The notes: a model not told the origin generated them from the letters alone. A DNA stretch of 8,162 nucleotides from Marinobacter sp. (GCA_017643965.1 JAEPMM010000133.1:1-8162), one strand, 5' to 3'. Counted from the stretch's first letter, positions 1 through 6,657 are shown. Translations and numbers: made by a program.

Positions 1-17
1 AGCAGATAGGGGCGTCT

Positions 18-1022
18 ATGCAGCGTTCAGTACATGAGTTATTGACACCTCGTACCATTGACGTGAAGGAATCAAACGCCACGCGCGCCAAGGTGACCCT
101 GGAGCCTCTGGAAAGAGGTTTCGGCCACACCCTGGGTAGCGCACTGCGTCGTATACTCTTGTCCTCAATGCCGGGCTGTGCGATCACTGAAGCACAGATT
201 GACGGTGTTCTGCACGAGTACAGCGCAATCGAGGGTGTCCAGGAAGACGTCATTGAGATTCTTCTGAATCTCAAGGGCGTGGCGGTCAAGATGGGCGGTC
301 GGGACGAAGCTGAGGTTACCCTCAGCAAGAAAGGTCCGGGCGTCGTCACAGCCGGAGATATCAAGCTGGATCATGATGTCGAGATCACCAACCCGGATCA
401 TGTGATCTGTCACCTGAGTGAAAACGGTGAAGTGAACATGCGTCTCAAGGTTGCCCGTGGTCGCGGCTATGAGCCTGCTGATCAGCGGGGTCTGGACGAG
501 GACGAAACTCGCGCTATCGGACGCCTGCAGCTGGACGCAACCTTCAGTCCGGTTCGTCGTGTCGCCTACGCCGTGGAAAGTGCACGGGTAGAGCAGCGCA
601 CCGACCTGGACAAGCTGGTTATTGATCTGGAGACCAATGGCACCATCGATCCGGAAGAAGCGATTCGCCGGGCCGCGACCATTCTCCAGCAGCAACTGGC
701 GGTGTTTGTTGATTTCGATCACGAGAAAGAGCCGGAGCGCGTTGAGGAAGAGGAAGAAATTGATCCTATCCTGCTGCGTCCGGTCGATGATCTGGAACTG
801 ACAGTGCGTTCAGCTAACTGCTTGAAGGCTGAGAACATCTACTACATCGGCGATCTGATCCAGCGCACAGAAGTTGAGCTGCTGAAGACGCCTAACCTTG
901 GTAAAAAGTCGCTGACCGAGATCAAGGACGTTCTTGCGTCCCGTGGTCTGTCACTGGGCATGCGTCTTGATAACTGGCCGCCGGCAAGCCTCCGTGGTGA
1001 TGACCGGGTTCTGGGCGGTTAA
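18..1022 (+). CDS. rpoA: DNA-directed RNA polymerase subunit alpha
   Basis: This is the alpha subunit of RNA polymerase. Its dimer nucleates core assembly, and its C-terminal domain contacts UP elements and activators. The 334-residue protein is close to the E. coli length of 329. The N-terminal domain (about 1-233) carries the conserved dimerisation and assembly stretch around LGSALRRILLSSMPG, with Arg45 present. A highly acidic linker (about 235-249, including a run of five Glu) leads to the C-terminal domain (about 250-325). There LTVRSANCLKAE holds Arg264, equivalent to the DNA-contacting Arg265 of E. coli, followed by the helix-hairpin-helix segment TPNLGKKSLTEIKDVL. The tail after NWPPAS is a few residues longer than in E. 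coli. The ATG is preceded by AGGGG at 8-12 with 5-base spacing, which supports this start. In gammaproteobacteria rpsD normally lies just upstream; only 17 bases of that side are visible. rplQ follows after 33 bases, so the two are presumably co-transcribed. Confidence 0.98.
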   Translation: MQRSVHELLTPRTIDVKESNATRAKVTLEPLERGFGHTLGSALRRILLSSMPGCAITEAQIDGVLHEYSAIEGVQEDVIEILLNLKGVAVKMGGRDEAEVTLSKKGPGVVTAGDIKLDHDVEITNPDHVICHLSENGEVNMRLKVARGRGYEPADQRGLDEDETRAIGRLQLDATFSPVRRVAYAVESARVEQRTDLDKLVIDLETNGTIDPEEAIRRAATILQQQLAVFVDFDHEKEPERVEEEEEIDPILLRPVDDLELTVRSANCLKAENIYYIGDLIQRTEVELLKTPNLGKKSLTEIKDVLASRGLSLGMRLDNWPPASLRGDDRVLGG

Positions 1023-1055
1023 TCGCCGATTGGTTTAAGGTAAGGAATAAGAGCA

Positions 1056-1454
1056 ATGCGTCATCGTAAGAGTGGTCGTAAGTTCAGCAGGACCAGTGCG
1101 CATCGCAAGGCCATGTTCCGTAACATGACTGCGTCACTGGTTGAACACGAGCTGATCAAGACAACGCTGCCGAAAGCTAAAGAGCTTCGTCGTGTAGCCG
1201 AGCCTTTGATCACGCTTTCTAAGAATGATTCGGTCGCGAATCGTCGTCTGGCGTTTTCACGCCTGCGTAGCGATGCGGCGGTAGCCAAGCTGTTTAATGA
1301 GCTGGGCCCCCGTTACAACGAGCGTCCGGGTGGTTACCTTCGTATTCTGAAGTGCGGCTTCCGTGCTGGCGACAATGCCCCGATGGCATTCGTTGAGCTG
1401 GTTGGCCGTCCGCTGGATATCGAAGCGGAAGAAGTGGACGAAGGCGAAGAATAA
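1056..1454 (+). CDS. rplQ: 50S ribosomal protein L17
   Basis: This is ribosomal protein L17 (bL17), which binds 23S rRNA near the polypeptide exit side of the large subunit. The 132-residue protein starts MRHRKSGRKFSRTSAHRKAM, the strongly basic N-terminus typical of the family. It continues with LIKTTLPKAKELRRVAEPLITL and ends with the conserved GDNAPMAFVELVGR segment at about 108-121. A short acidic tail (IEAEEVDEGEE) makes it slightly longer than the 127-residue E. coli protein; such tails vary within the family. TAAGG at 1041-1045 lies 10 bases before the ATG and serves as ribosome binding site. It is the last gene of the alpha operon, as in E. coli, and no separate promoter is visible in the 33 bases after rpoA. 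A strong terminator begins 18 bases after the stop codon. Confidence 0.98.
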   Translation: MRHRKSGRKFSRTSAHRKAMFRNMTASLVEHELIKTTLPKAKELRRVAEPLITLSKNDSVANRRLAFSRLRSDAAVAKLFNELGPRYNERPGGYLRILKCGFRAGDNAPMAFVELVGRPLDIEAEEVDEGEE

Positions 1455-1472
1455 GTTCTTCGCTGCCGTCAC

Positions 1473-1505
1473 AAAAAAGCCGGAGGGAAACCTCCGGCTT
1501 TTTTT
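1473..1505. terminator. Bidirectional intrinsic terminator between rplQ and uvrA
   Basis: A perfect 8-base-pair stem, GCCGGAGG (1479-1486) with CCTCCGGC (1491-1498), closes a GAAA loop. Six A residues precede it (1473-1478) and seven T residues follow it (1499-1505), so the hairpin has a U-tract on whichever strand is transcribed. It can end the alpha operon on the + strand and uvrA on the - strand. The uvrA stop codon lies only 8 bases beyond the T run. Both genes converge on this one element, which explains the compact 59-base gap. Confidence 0.95.
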
Positions 1506-1513
1506 ATGCCTGC

Positions 1514-4336
1514 TTATTTTTCCAGCATGGGTTTGAGGTAGTGTCCGGTGTAGGAAGCTTTGCTTCCGGCCACCTGCTCGGGCGTGCCTTCGGCAATGAT
1601 CTGGCCGCCACCGGATCCGCCTTCCGGGCCGAGGTCAATGATCCAGTCGGCCGTCTTGATCACGTCCAGATTGTGCTCGATCACCACAATGGTATTGCCG
1701 TGGTCGCGCAGCCGCTGAAGCACGTTCAGTAGCTGTTGAATGTCATAGAAGTGTAGCCCGGTGGTGGGCTCATCGAGGATGTAGAGTGTCTTCCCGGTGT
1801 CCCGCTTGGACAGCTCTTTCGCCAGCTTGACCCGTTGAGCCTCGCCCCCGGACAGCGTGACGGCACTCTGCCCCAGGCGTATGTAGGACAGCCCCACATC
1901 GATCAGTGTCTGCAATTTGCGGGCGATGAACGGTACCGGGTCAAAGAATTCCCGGCCTTCCTCAACCGTCATCTCGAGAACTTCGTGGATGTTCTTGCCC
2001 TTATAGCGAACCTCCAGCGTTTCCCGGTTGTAGCGTTTGCCCTTGCAGACGTCACAGGGGACGTACACGTCCGGCAGGAAATGCATTTCGACCTTGATCA
2101 CACCGTCGCCCTGACAAGCTTCGCAGCGTCCGCCTTTGACGTTAAAGCTGAAGCGTCCCGGCTTGTAGCCGCGGGAGCGGGCTTCCTGGGTGCCGGCGAA
2201 GAGTTCCCGAATGGGCGTAAACAGTCCGGTGTAGGTGGCCGGATTGGAGCGCGGGGTGCGACCGATGGGGCTCTGGTCGATGTCGATGACCTTGTCCAGA
2301 TGGTCGAGTCCCGTGAGGCTGTCATAGGGTGCGTGGTTCAGGCTCGTTGCCTTATTGAGTTTCGCCGCGGCAACGGGGTACAGGGTGCCGTTGATCAGGG
2401 TTGACTTGCCCGACCCGGATACGCCTGTCACGCAGGTCATCACGCCCAGTGGAATGGTCAGGGTGACATTCTGCAGGTTGTTGCCGATGGCGCCGGTCAG
2501 CACCAGTTGCTTGCCGTTGCCACTGTTGCGCTCACCCGGAATAGCAATTTCCTTGGTGCCGTTCAGGTATTGTCCGGTCAGGGAGTCGGGGTTGCTGATG
2601 ATTTGCTCCGGCGTACCCTGTGCAATGATCTGGCCGCCATGAACGCCGGCACCCGGGCCGATATCAATCACATGGTCGGCGGCGCGAATGGCGTCTTCGT
2701 CGTGTTCGACCACGATCACCGTGTTGCCCAGGTCCCGGAGGTGGGTGAGGGTGGCCAGCAGGCGGTCATTGTCACGCTGGTGGAGGCCGATGGAGGGTTC
2801 GTCAAGGATGTACATGACGCCCACCAGGCCGGCCCCGATCTGGCTCGCCAGGCGGATTCGCTGGGCTTCGCCCCCGGATAGCGTGTCGGCACTGCGTTCA
2901 AGGGTCAGGTATTCCAGTCCCACATTGACCAGGAACTGCAAACGTTGCCGCACCTCTTTCAGGATCTTCTCGGCGATTTCGCCCTTGCGGCCGGGCAGGG
3001 CGAGGGTCTCGAAATAACTGTGCGCCTCGCCCACCGGCAGATGAGTGACATCGGAGATGTTGTTCTCTTCAATGAACACGTGTCGGGCACTGCGGCGCAG
3101 TCTCGAGCCGTGGCAGTCCTTGCAGGGCTGGGTGCTCAGATTCCGTGCCAGCTCTTCCCGCATGCTCTGGGAATCGGTTTCACGGTAACGGCGTTCCAGG
3201 TTGGGCAGAATGCCCTCAAACGGATGCGCCTTCTCCATGATGTGGCCGCGGGAATTCACATAGCGGAAGGGAATGTCGTCGGAGCCGGAGCCGTACAGCA
3301 GGGTCTGTTTGAAGCTGTCCGGAAGATCGACCCAGGGGGTTTCCATGTCGACGCCATAGTGCTCGGCAACACTGGTCAGCATCTGGAAATAATACACCGC
3401 CCGGCGGTCCCAGCCTTTGATGGCGCCGGCGGCCAGATTGGCCTCCGGGTGCTGGACGATCTTCTCCGGGTCAAAGAACTGTTTGACGCCCAGGCCATCA
3501 CAGGTCGGGCAGGCGCCAGCAGGGTTGTTGAAGGAAAACAGGCGCGGCTCGAGTTCGCTCAGGGAATACCCGCACTGGGTGCAGGCGTACCGTGCGGAAT
3601 AGGTGTGTTCCTCACCCTCCCCGGTCATCGGGGCAACCAGGGCGATGCCGTCGGCCAGTTCAAGCGCAGTTTCGAAGCTCTCTGCCAGGCGCTGTTCCAG
3701 CCCCGGTTTGACCTTGAAGCGATCCACCACCACGTCGATCTGGTGTTTGCGCTTCTTGTCCAGTGCCGGCACGTCATCGATGTCATACACCGTGCCGTCG
3801 ATACGCAAACGGATAAAACCCTGGCTGCGCATGGTCTCGACAACCTGCAGGTGCTCACCTTTGCGGTCGCGGATCACCGGCGCCAGGATCATCAGCTTGC
3901 TGTCTTCCGGCATGGCCAGCACCTGGTCGACCATCTGGCTGACGGTTTGCGCTTCCAGTGGCTGGTGGTGATCGGGGCAGCGGGGTTCGCCAGCGCGGGC
4001 GAACAGCAGGCGCAAGTAGTCGTAGATTTCGGTAATGGTGCCGACGGTGGAGCGCGGGTTGTGGGAGGTGGATTTCTGCTCAATGGAAATGGCCGGTGAG
4101 AGCCCCTCGATGTGATCCACATCGGGTTTTTCCATCATCGAAAGAAACTGTCGGGCGTAAGTGGAAAGGGATTCCACGTAACGGCGCTGTCCCTCCGCGT
4201 ACAGCGTGTCAAAAGCCAGGGATGACTTCCCTGAGCCGGACAGGCCGGTGATTACAATCAGCTTGTCCCTCGGCATATCCAGGTCAATGTTCTTCAGATT
4301 GTGGGTACGCGCACCTTTGATCTGGATATGATCCAT
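1514..4336 (-). CDS. uvrA: Excinuclease ABC subunit A (UvrA)
   Basis: UvrA is the damage-sensing ATPase of nucleotide excision repair. As a dimer it finds distorted DNA and loads UvrB. The 940 residues equal the E. coli length, and all family landmarks are present. The first Walker A is GLSGSGKSS (31-39). The UvrB-binding region is about 131-245. The first zinc module uses Cys252, Cys255, Cys276 and Cys279. The first ABC signature is LSGGEAQR (486-493) with Walker B MYILDEP (508-514). The second Walker A is GVSGSGKST (638-646). The second zinc module uses Cys738, Cys741, Cys761 and Cys764. The second signature is LSGGEAQR (828-835) with Walker B LYILDEP (851-857). A GAGGTG ribosome binding site (complement of 4339-4344) sits just before the ATG. 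The gene is transcribed divergently from the MFS gene and ends at the shared terminator. No canonical LexA box is visible upstream. Nothing suggests damage to the gene. Confidence 0.99.
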   Translation of the reverse strand: MDHIQIKGARTHNLKNIDLDMPRDKLIVITGLSGSGKSSLAFDTLYAEGQRRYVESLSTYARQFLSMMEKPDVDHIEGLSPAISIEQKSTSHNPRSTVGTITEIYDYLRLLFARAGEPRCPDHHQPLEAQTVSQMVDQVLAMPEDSKLMILAPVIRDRKGEHLQVVETMRSQGFIRLRIDGTVYDIDDVPALDKKRKHQIDVVVDRFKVKPGLEQRLAESFETALELADGIALVAPMTGEGEEHTYSARYACTQCGYSLSELEPRLFSFNNPAGACPTCDGLGVKQFFDPEKIVQHPEANLAAGAIKGWDRRAVYYFQMLTSVAEHYGVDMETPWVDLPDSFKQTLLYGSGSDDIPFRYVNSRGHIMEKAHPFEGILPNLERRYRETDSQSMREELARNLSTQPCKDCHGSRLRRSARHVFIEENNISDVTHLPVGEAHSYFETLALPGRKGEIAEKILKEVRQRLQFLVNVGLEYLTLERSADTLSGGEAQRIRLASQIGAGLVGVMYILDEPSIGLHQRDNDRLLATLTHLRDLGNTVIVVEHDEDAIRAADHVIDIGPGAGVHGGQIIAQGTPEQIISNPDSLTGQYLNGTKEIAIPGERNSGNGKQLVLTGAIGNNLQNVTLTIPLGVMTCVTGVSGSGKSTLINGTLYPVAAAKLNKATSLNHAPYDSLTGLDHLDKVIDIDQSPIGRTPRSNPATYTGLFTPIRELFAGTQEARSRGYKPGRFSFNVKGGRCEACQGDGVIKVEMHFLPDVYVPCDVCKGKRYNRETLEVRYKGKNIHEVLEMTVEEGREFFDPVPFIARKLQTLIDVGLSYIRLGQSAVTLSGGEAQRVKLAKELSKRDTGKTLYILDEPTTGLHFYDIQQLLNVLQRLRDHGNTIVVIEHNLDVIKTADWIIDLGPEGGSGGGQIIAEGTPEQVAGSKASYTGHYLKPMLEK

Positions 4337-4362
4337 AACACCTCGCTCGAAGAAAAACAGAG

Positions 4363-4392
4363 ATTATACCGTGTTATCCGCCGCCCGGCGAA
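4363..4392 (-). promoter_or_regulatory. Probable uvrA promoter
   Basis: On the - strand a perfect TATAAT -10 box lies at 4363-4368. The best -35 candidate, TTCGCC at 4387-4392 with an 18-base spacer, matches TTGACA at only three positions, so the -35 call is weak. Transcription would start near 4356, giving a leader of about 20 bases that contains the GAGGTG ribosome binding site. No CTGT-N8-ACAG LexA operator overlaps this promoter. Confidence 0.65.
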
Positions 4393-4412
4393 AGCCGTGA
4401 CGGTAAGTAATG

Positions 4413-4441
4413 ACAGGTCAAGCCACGGTGCCGTGACCTGT
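4413..4441. repeat. Inverted repeat in the uvrA / MFS divergent promoter region
   Basis: ACAGGTCA (4413-4420) and TGACCTGT (4434-4441) are exact reverse complements separated by 13 bases. Inside and overlapping the right arm is a second dyad, CACGG-TG-CCGTG (4424-4435). The left arm is also nearly self-complementary (TGAC-AG-GTCA, 4411-4420). The element covers roughly -51 to -23 relative to the predicted MFS transcription start and lies upstream of the uvrA promoter, a usual place for a regulator binding site. It has no T run and is unlikely to be a terminator. The identity of any bound protein is unknown. Confidence 0.55.
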
Positions 4442-4457
4442 GTGGTTCTGATACAAT
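4429..4457 (+). promoter_or_regulatory. Probable MFS gene promoter with extended -10
   Basis: TGATACAAT at 4449-4457 is an extended -10 element (TG, one base, then TACAAT, five of six matches to TATAAT). The corresponding -35 position (4429-4434, TGCCGT with a 17-base spacer) is poor, which is common for extended -10 promoters. Transcription would begin near 4464, about 52 bases before the ATG at 4516. The -35 region overlaps the right arm of the inverted repeat at 4413-4441. Confidence 0.6.
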
Positions 4458-4499
4458 GTGCGGTCTTCGGAAAGGCGATGTCCCGCCAGAAACCGTTTT

Positions 4500-4504
4500 G
4501 AGGA
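4500..4504 (+). promoter_or_regulatory. Ribosome binding site that fixes the MFS start
   Basis: GAGGA at 4500-4504 lies 11 bases before the ATG at 4516. The in-frame upstream ATG at 4456 overlaps the predicted -10 box and would add 20 residues with no transporter character, so 4516 is preferred. Confidence 0.65.
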
Positions 4505-4515
4505 TTATCTCCCCC

Positions 4516-5886
4516 ATGAATCCACTGGAAAGGCGATCAGTCGCAGCGCTGGCATCGGTGTACGCCATGCGGATGCTTGGCCTGTTCATGGTGATGCCGG
4601 TATTTGTCCTGCTGGGTGATGACTTGCAGGGCGCGACGCCTGCTCTGATCGGTTTTGCCATCGGTGCCTATGGTCTGAGTCAGGCGCTGCTGCAGATTCC
4701 TTTCGGCCTGCTGTCTGATCGGGTCGGCCGCAAGCGCATGATCTATTTCGGCCTGGTTCTGTTTGCCGCTGGCAGTCTTGTGGCCGCCTCGGCCGACTCC
4801 ATATACGTTGTAATCGCCGGACGGATTCTTCAGGGCGCCGGCGCCATCGCCAGCGTGCTGATGGCGTTGCTGAGCGATCTGACCCGGGAAGAAGAGCGCA
4901 CCAAGGCCATGGCCACGGTGGGTATCTCCATCGGATTGTCGTTCTCCGTGTCGCTGGTGCTGGGGCCGTTGATCGGCTCGGCCTTCGGCTTGTCCGGGCT
5001 CTTCTATCTGACGGCCATGCTGGCGGTTGTCGCCATGTTCATCGTTTGGCGGTTGGTGCCGACGCCCCACCAGCATAAGGTCAGCGCCGATACCCACCCC
5101 GCGCGGGAGATGCTGTCGAGGGTGCTGGGGGATCGTCGGTTGCTGCGTCTGGATTTCGGGATTTTTGCGTTACACCTGGCATTGACGGCGATATTTCTGG
5201 TCTTCCCTTTGTTGCTTCAGAACCAGCTCGGGTTGGCGTCGTCCGACCATTGGTGGTTCTACCTGACGGTGATGGTGACCTCGTTTTTTGCGATGGTGCC
5301 GTTCATCATCCTGGGTGAGAAGCTGCGCAAGATGAAGCCGGTGCTCTGCGGTGCCATTGTACTGCTTACCCTGTCCACAGCCGGGCTGGCCGAGGTGTCG
5401 GGCAGTCTGGTGTCGGCCTGGGGGGTGTTGTTCCTGTTTTTCATGGCGTTCAACCTGCTGGAGGCGTCGCTGCCATCACTGATCAGCAAGGAGGCGCCAG
5501 CGGCCAGTAAGGGAACGGCCATGGGGGTGTATTCCACGTCTCAGTTCATGGGCGCGTTCGTGGGGGGCGCCGTCGGCGGGTTGCTGATGGAGGCGGCCGG
5601 CGTCAGCGGCGTCTTGTGGCTGATGGTTGGTGTTCTGGTGTTGTGGTTACTGGTTGCCCTGACCATGCCGGCGCCGGGTTACACCACCAGTTTCGTGGTA
5701 CAGTTGAAAGAAGTGGCGCAAAGCCAGTTTGATAGTATTGATGACGCCTTGATGGCGCTGCCAGGTGTTCAGGATGTGGTGATTCTTGAAGACGCCGGTA
5801 CGGCCTATCTGAAGGTGGATCGTCAGCATTTTGATAAAGGGTTACTTGCGGACTTTCCATTTGTCCGGCAGGGTAACGGTTCTTGA
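4516..5886 (+). CDS. YajR-like major facilitator superfamily transporter with C-terminal YAM domain
   Basis: This is a 456-residue inner-membrane transporter with about twelve hydrophobic segments. Motif A, the loop after the second membrane segment, reads GLLSDRVGRKR (64-74) with Asp68. Motif B is RILQGAGA (103-110). A motif C-like LVLGPLIG (147-154) in the fifth segment suggests the proton-driven antiporter class. After the last membrane segment (about 366-386) comes a soluble domain at about 394-450, with LPGVQDVVILEDAG followed by AYLKVD. This matches the YAM domain of E. coli YajR, a protein of almost the same length (454 residues). The transported substrate is not known. The first membrane segment begins soon after Met1, which supports the start at 4516. 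The gene is divergent from uvrA and lies 58 bases before ssb. No terminator separates it from ssb, so read-through into ssb is possible. A general drug-efflux name would be over-specific. Confidence 0.92.
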   Translation: MNPLERRSVAALASVYAMRMLGLFMVMPVFVLLGDDLQGATPALIGFAIGAYGLSQALLQIPFGLLSDRVGRKRMIYFGLVLFAAGSLVAASADSIYVVIAGRILQGAGAIASVLMALLSDLTREEERTKAMATVGISIGLSFSVSLVLGPLIGSAFGLSGLFYLTAMLAVVAMFIVWRLVPTPHQHKVSADTHPAREMLSRVLGDRRLLRLDFGIFALHLALTAIFLVFPLLLQNQLGLASSDHWWFYLTVMVTSFFAMVPFIILGEKLRKMKPVLCGAIVLLTLSTAGLAEVSGSLVSAWGVLFLFFMAFNLLEASLPSLISKEAPAASKGTAMGVYSTSQFMGAFVGGAVGGLLMEAAGVSGVLWLMVGVLVLWLLVALTMPAPGYTTSFVVQLKEVAQSQFDSIDDALMALPGVQDVVILEDAGTAYLKVDRQHFDKGLLADFPFVRQGNGS

Positions 5887-5903
5887 AATTTGGAGGCCCG
5901 CAC

Positions 5904-5919
5904 GGACGACGGGTTGTCC
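5904..5919 (+). other. Small hairpin in the MFS-ssb gap
   Basis: GGACGA (5904-5909) can pair with TTGTCC (5914-5919), with one G-U pair, around a CGGG loop. No T run follows, so it is not a conventional terminator. It lies 14 bases before the ssb ribosome binding site and could affect RNA stability or be chance. The rest of the 58-base gap holds no convincing promoter: TTGAAA at 5883-5888 lacks an AT-rich -10 partner. Confidence 0.3.
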
Positions 5920-5944
5920 CTGAAAACAGAGTCAGGAGCAGATC

Positions 5945-6475
5945 ATGGCACGAGGCGTAAACAAGGTCATTCTTATCGGTAATCTGGGACAGGACCCCGA
6001 TACCCGTTATACCCCCAACGGCAATGCGGTGGTGAATCTTAACCTTGCAACCGACGAGAGTTACAAGGACAGGCAAACCGGTCAGATGGTGCCGAAAACC
6101 GAATGGCACCGGGTGGTGATGTTCGGCAAGATCGCCGAAGTGGCCGGTCAATACCTGCGCAAGGGCTCCAAGGTCTACATTGAGGGCAAGCTGCAGACCC
6201 GTAAATGGCAGAACAAGGAAGGCCAGGACGTCTACACCACCGAAGTGGTGGTGGATATCAACGGGCAGATGCAGATGCTCGACAGCCGCGGCGGTGACGG
6301 CGGTGGGATGTCGCAGGGTGCCCCTGCCGGTCGTCCTCAGCAGTCCAGCTATAACGCGCCGCCGGCCAGTCAGGGTAACCAGCCGCCGCAGCAGCAATCC
6401 GGTGGCTACAGCCAGCCGTCCCAGGGCAGCATGCCGGAGCCGGTGGATGATTTTGACGACGACATCCCGTTCTGA
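5945..6475 (+). CDS. ssb: Single-stranded DNA-binding protein
   Basis: SSB coats single-stranded DNA as a tetramer during replication, recombination and repair, and recruits partner enzymes through its tail. The 176-residue protein is close to the E. coli length (178). The OB-fold covers about 1-112, beginning MARGVNKVILIGNLGQDPDT. The DNA-stacking aromatic residues Trp54, Phe60 and Trp88 occupy the same positions as in E. coli. Residues 115-165 form a low-complexity linker rich in Gly, Gln, Pro and Ser. The C-terminus is the conserved acidic tip DFDDDIPF, which binds partners such as exonuclease I, RecO and PriA. AGGAG at 5934-5938, six bases before the ATG, supports the start. The gene follows the MFS gene and has its own downstream terminator. 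No clear dedicated promoter is visible, so transcription may come partly from upstream. Confidence 0.98.
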   Translation: MARGVNKVILIGNLGQDPDTRYTPNGNAVVNLNLATDESYKDRQTGQMVPKTEWHRVVMFGKIAEVAGQYLRKGSKVYIEGKLQTRKWQNKEGQDVYTTEVVVDINGQMQMLDSRGGDGGGMSQGAPAGRPQQSSYNAPPASQGNQPPQQQSGGYSQPSQGSMPEPVDDFDDDIPF

Positions 6476-6508
6476 GATTTTTCTGTCTTCAATTCAGACG
6501 TGTCGTGG

Positions 6509-6535
6509 AAGGCCTCCGTTTATCGGGGGCTTTTT
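6509..6535 (+). terminator. Intrinsic terminator after ssb
   Basis: GCCTCCG (6512-6518) pairs with CGGGGGC (6524-6530), including one U-G pair, around a TTTAT loop. Five T residues follow (6531-6535), and flanking AAG (6509-6511) can extend the stem into the T run. It lies 33 bases after the ssb stop and separates ssb from the pilus gene. Confidence 0.88.
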
Positions 6536-6552
6536 CTGTTACGAGCTTGCAA

Positions 6553-6589
6553 AAAGACGTGAAATTGACGTAAAGACGTAGAGTTACGT
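6553..6589. repeat. Cluster of ACGT-containing short repeats upstream of the mshI-like gene
   Basis: AAAGACGT occurs twice (6553-6560 and 6572-6579), with TGACGT between (6566-6571) and TTACGT after (6584-6589). The four ACGT cores fall within 37 bases. ACGTAA (6568-6573) and TTACGT (6584-6589) form an inverted repeat. The cluster lies just upstream of the predicted -35 box at 6595, about -77 to -41 relative to the predicted start, where an activator would bind. The regulator is unknown and chance similarity is possible. Confidence 0.4.
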
Positions 6590-6594
6590 TCACT

Positions 6595-6623
6595 TTCTCA
6601 TCTATCATGTAATTCAGTATAAA
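6595..6623 (+). promoter_or_regulatory. Probable promoter of the mshI-like gene
   Basis: TTCTCA (6595-6600, four of six matches to TTGACA) and TATAAA (6618-6623, five of six matches to TATAAT) are separated by exactly 17 bases, in an AT-rich stretch that stands out from the GC-rich surroundings. Transcription would start near 6630, leaving a short leader of about 28 bases to the GTG start. An alternative -35, TTGACG at 6565-6570, has no good -10 partner. Confidence 0.6.
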
Positions 6624-6645
6624 AAATACCCATCATGACAAGAAC

Positions 6646-6650
6646 TGAGG
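6646..6650 (+). promoter_or_regulatory. Ribosome binding site that fixes a GTG start
   Basis: TGAGG at 6646-6650 is placed seven bases before GTG at 6658. The TGA within it is an in-frame stop, so no earlier start is possible in this frame. The first in-frame ATG, at 6751 (codon 32), would cut into the conserved N-terminal strand region. Confidence 0.75.
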
Positions 6651-6657
6651 CTGGCGA

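Noticed and set aside
165..722. A 185-codon antisense frame opposite rpoA.
   Set aside because: rpoA is complete and conserved on the other strand, and no promoter or ribosome binding site supports the antisense frame.
2945..4099. A 384-codon + strand frame inside uvrA.
   Set aside because: It lies wholly opposite the intact, fully conserved uvrA coding sequence and its product has no family resemblance. It is a GC-rich shadow frame.
4438..4453. CTGT followed at the right distance by a possible second LexA half-site in the uvrA / MFS region.
   Set aside because: The second half reads GATA instead of ACAG, so it does not qualify.
5914..5929. A LexA-like TTGT-N8-ACAG sequence (TTGTCCCTGAAAACAG) before ssb.
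   Set aside because: One of eight conserved half-site bases is wrong, the centre is CCCTGAAA rather than alternating A/T, it overlaps a small hairpin, and no promoter is visible around it. It is most likely chance.
6301..6460. Low-complexity Gln/Pro/Gly/Ser-rich stretch in ssb, considered as a possible frameshift or repeat expansion.
   Set aside because: The disordered linker is normal for SSB and the frame continues into the exact acidic tip DFDDDIPF, so the gene is intact.
6565..6570. TTGACG as the -35 box of the mshI-like gene.
   Set aside because: It matches the -35 consensus well, but spacers of 16-19 bases give no acceptable -10 box. The TTCTCA / TATAAA pair with a 17-base spacer is better.
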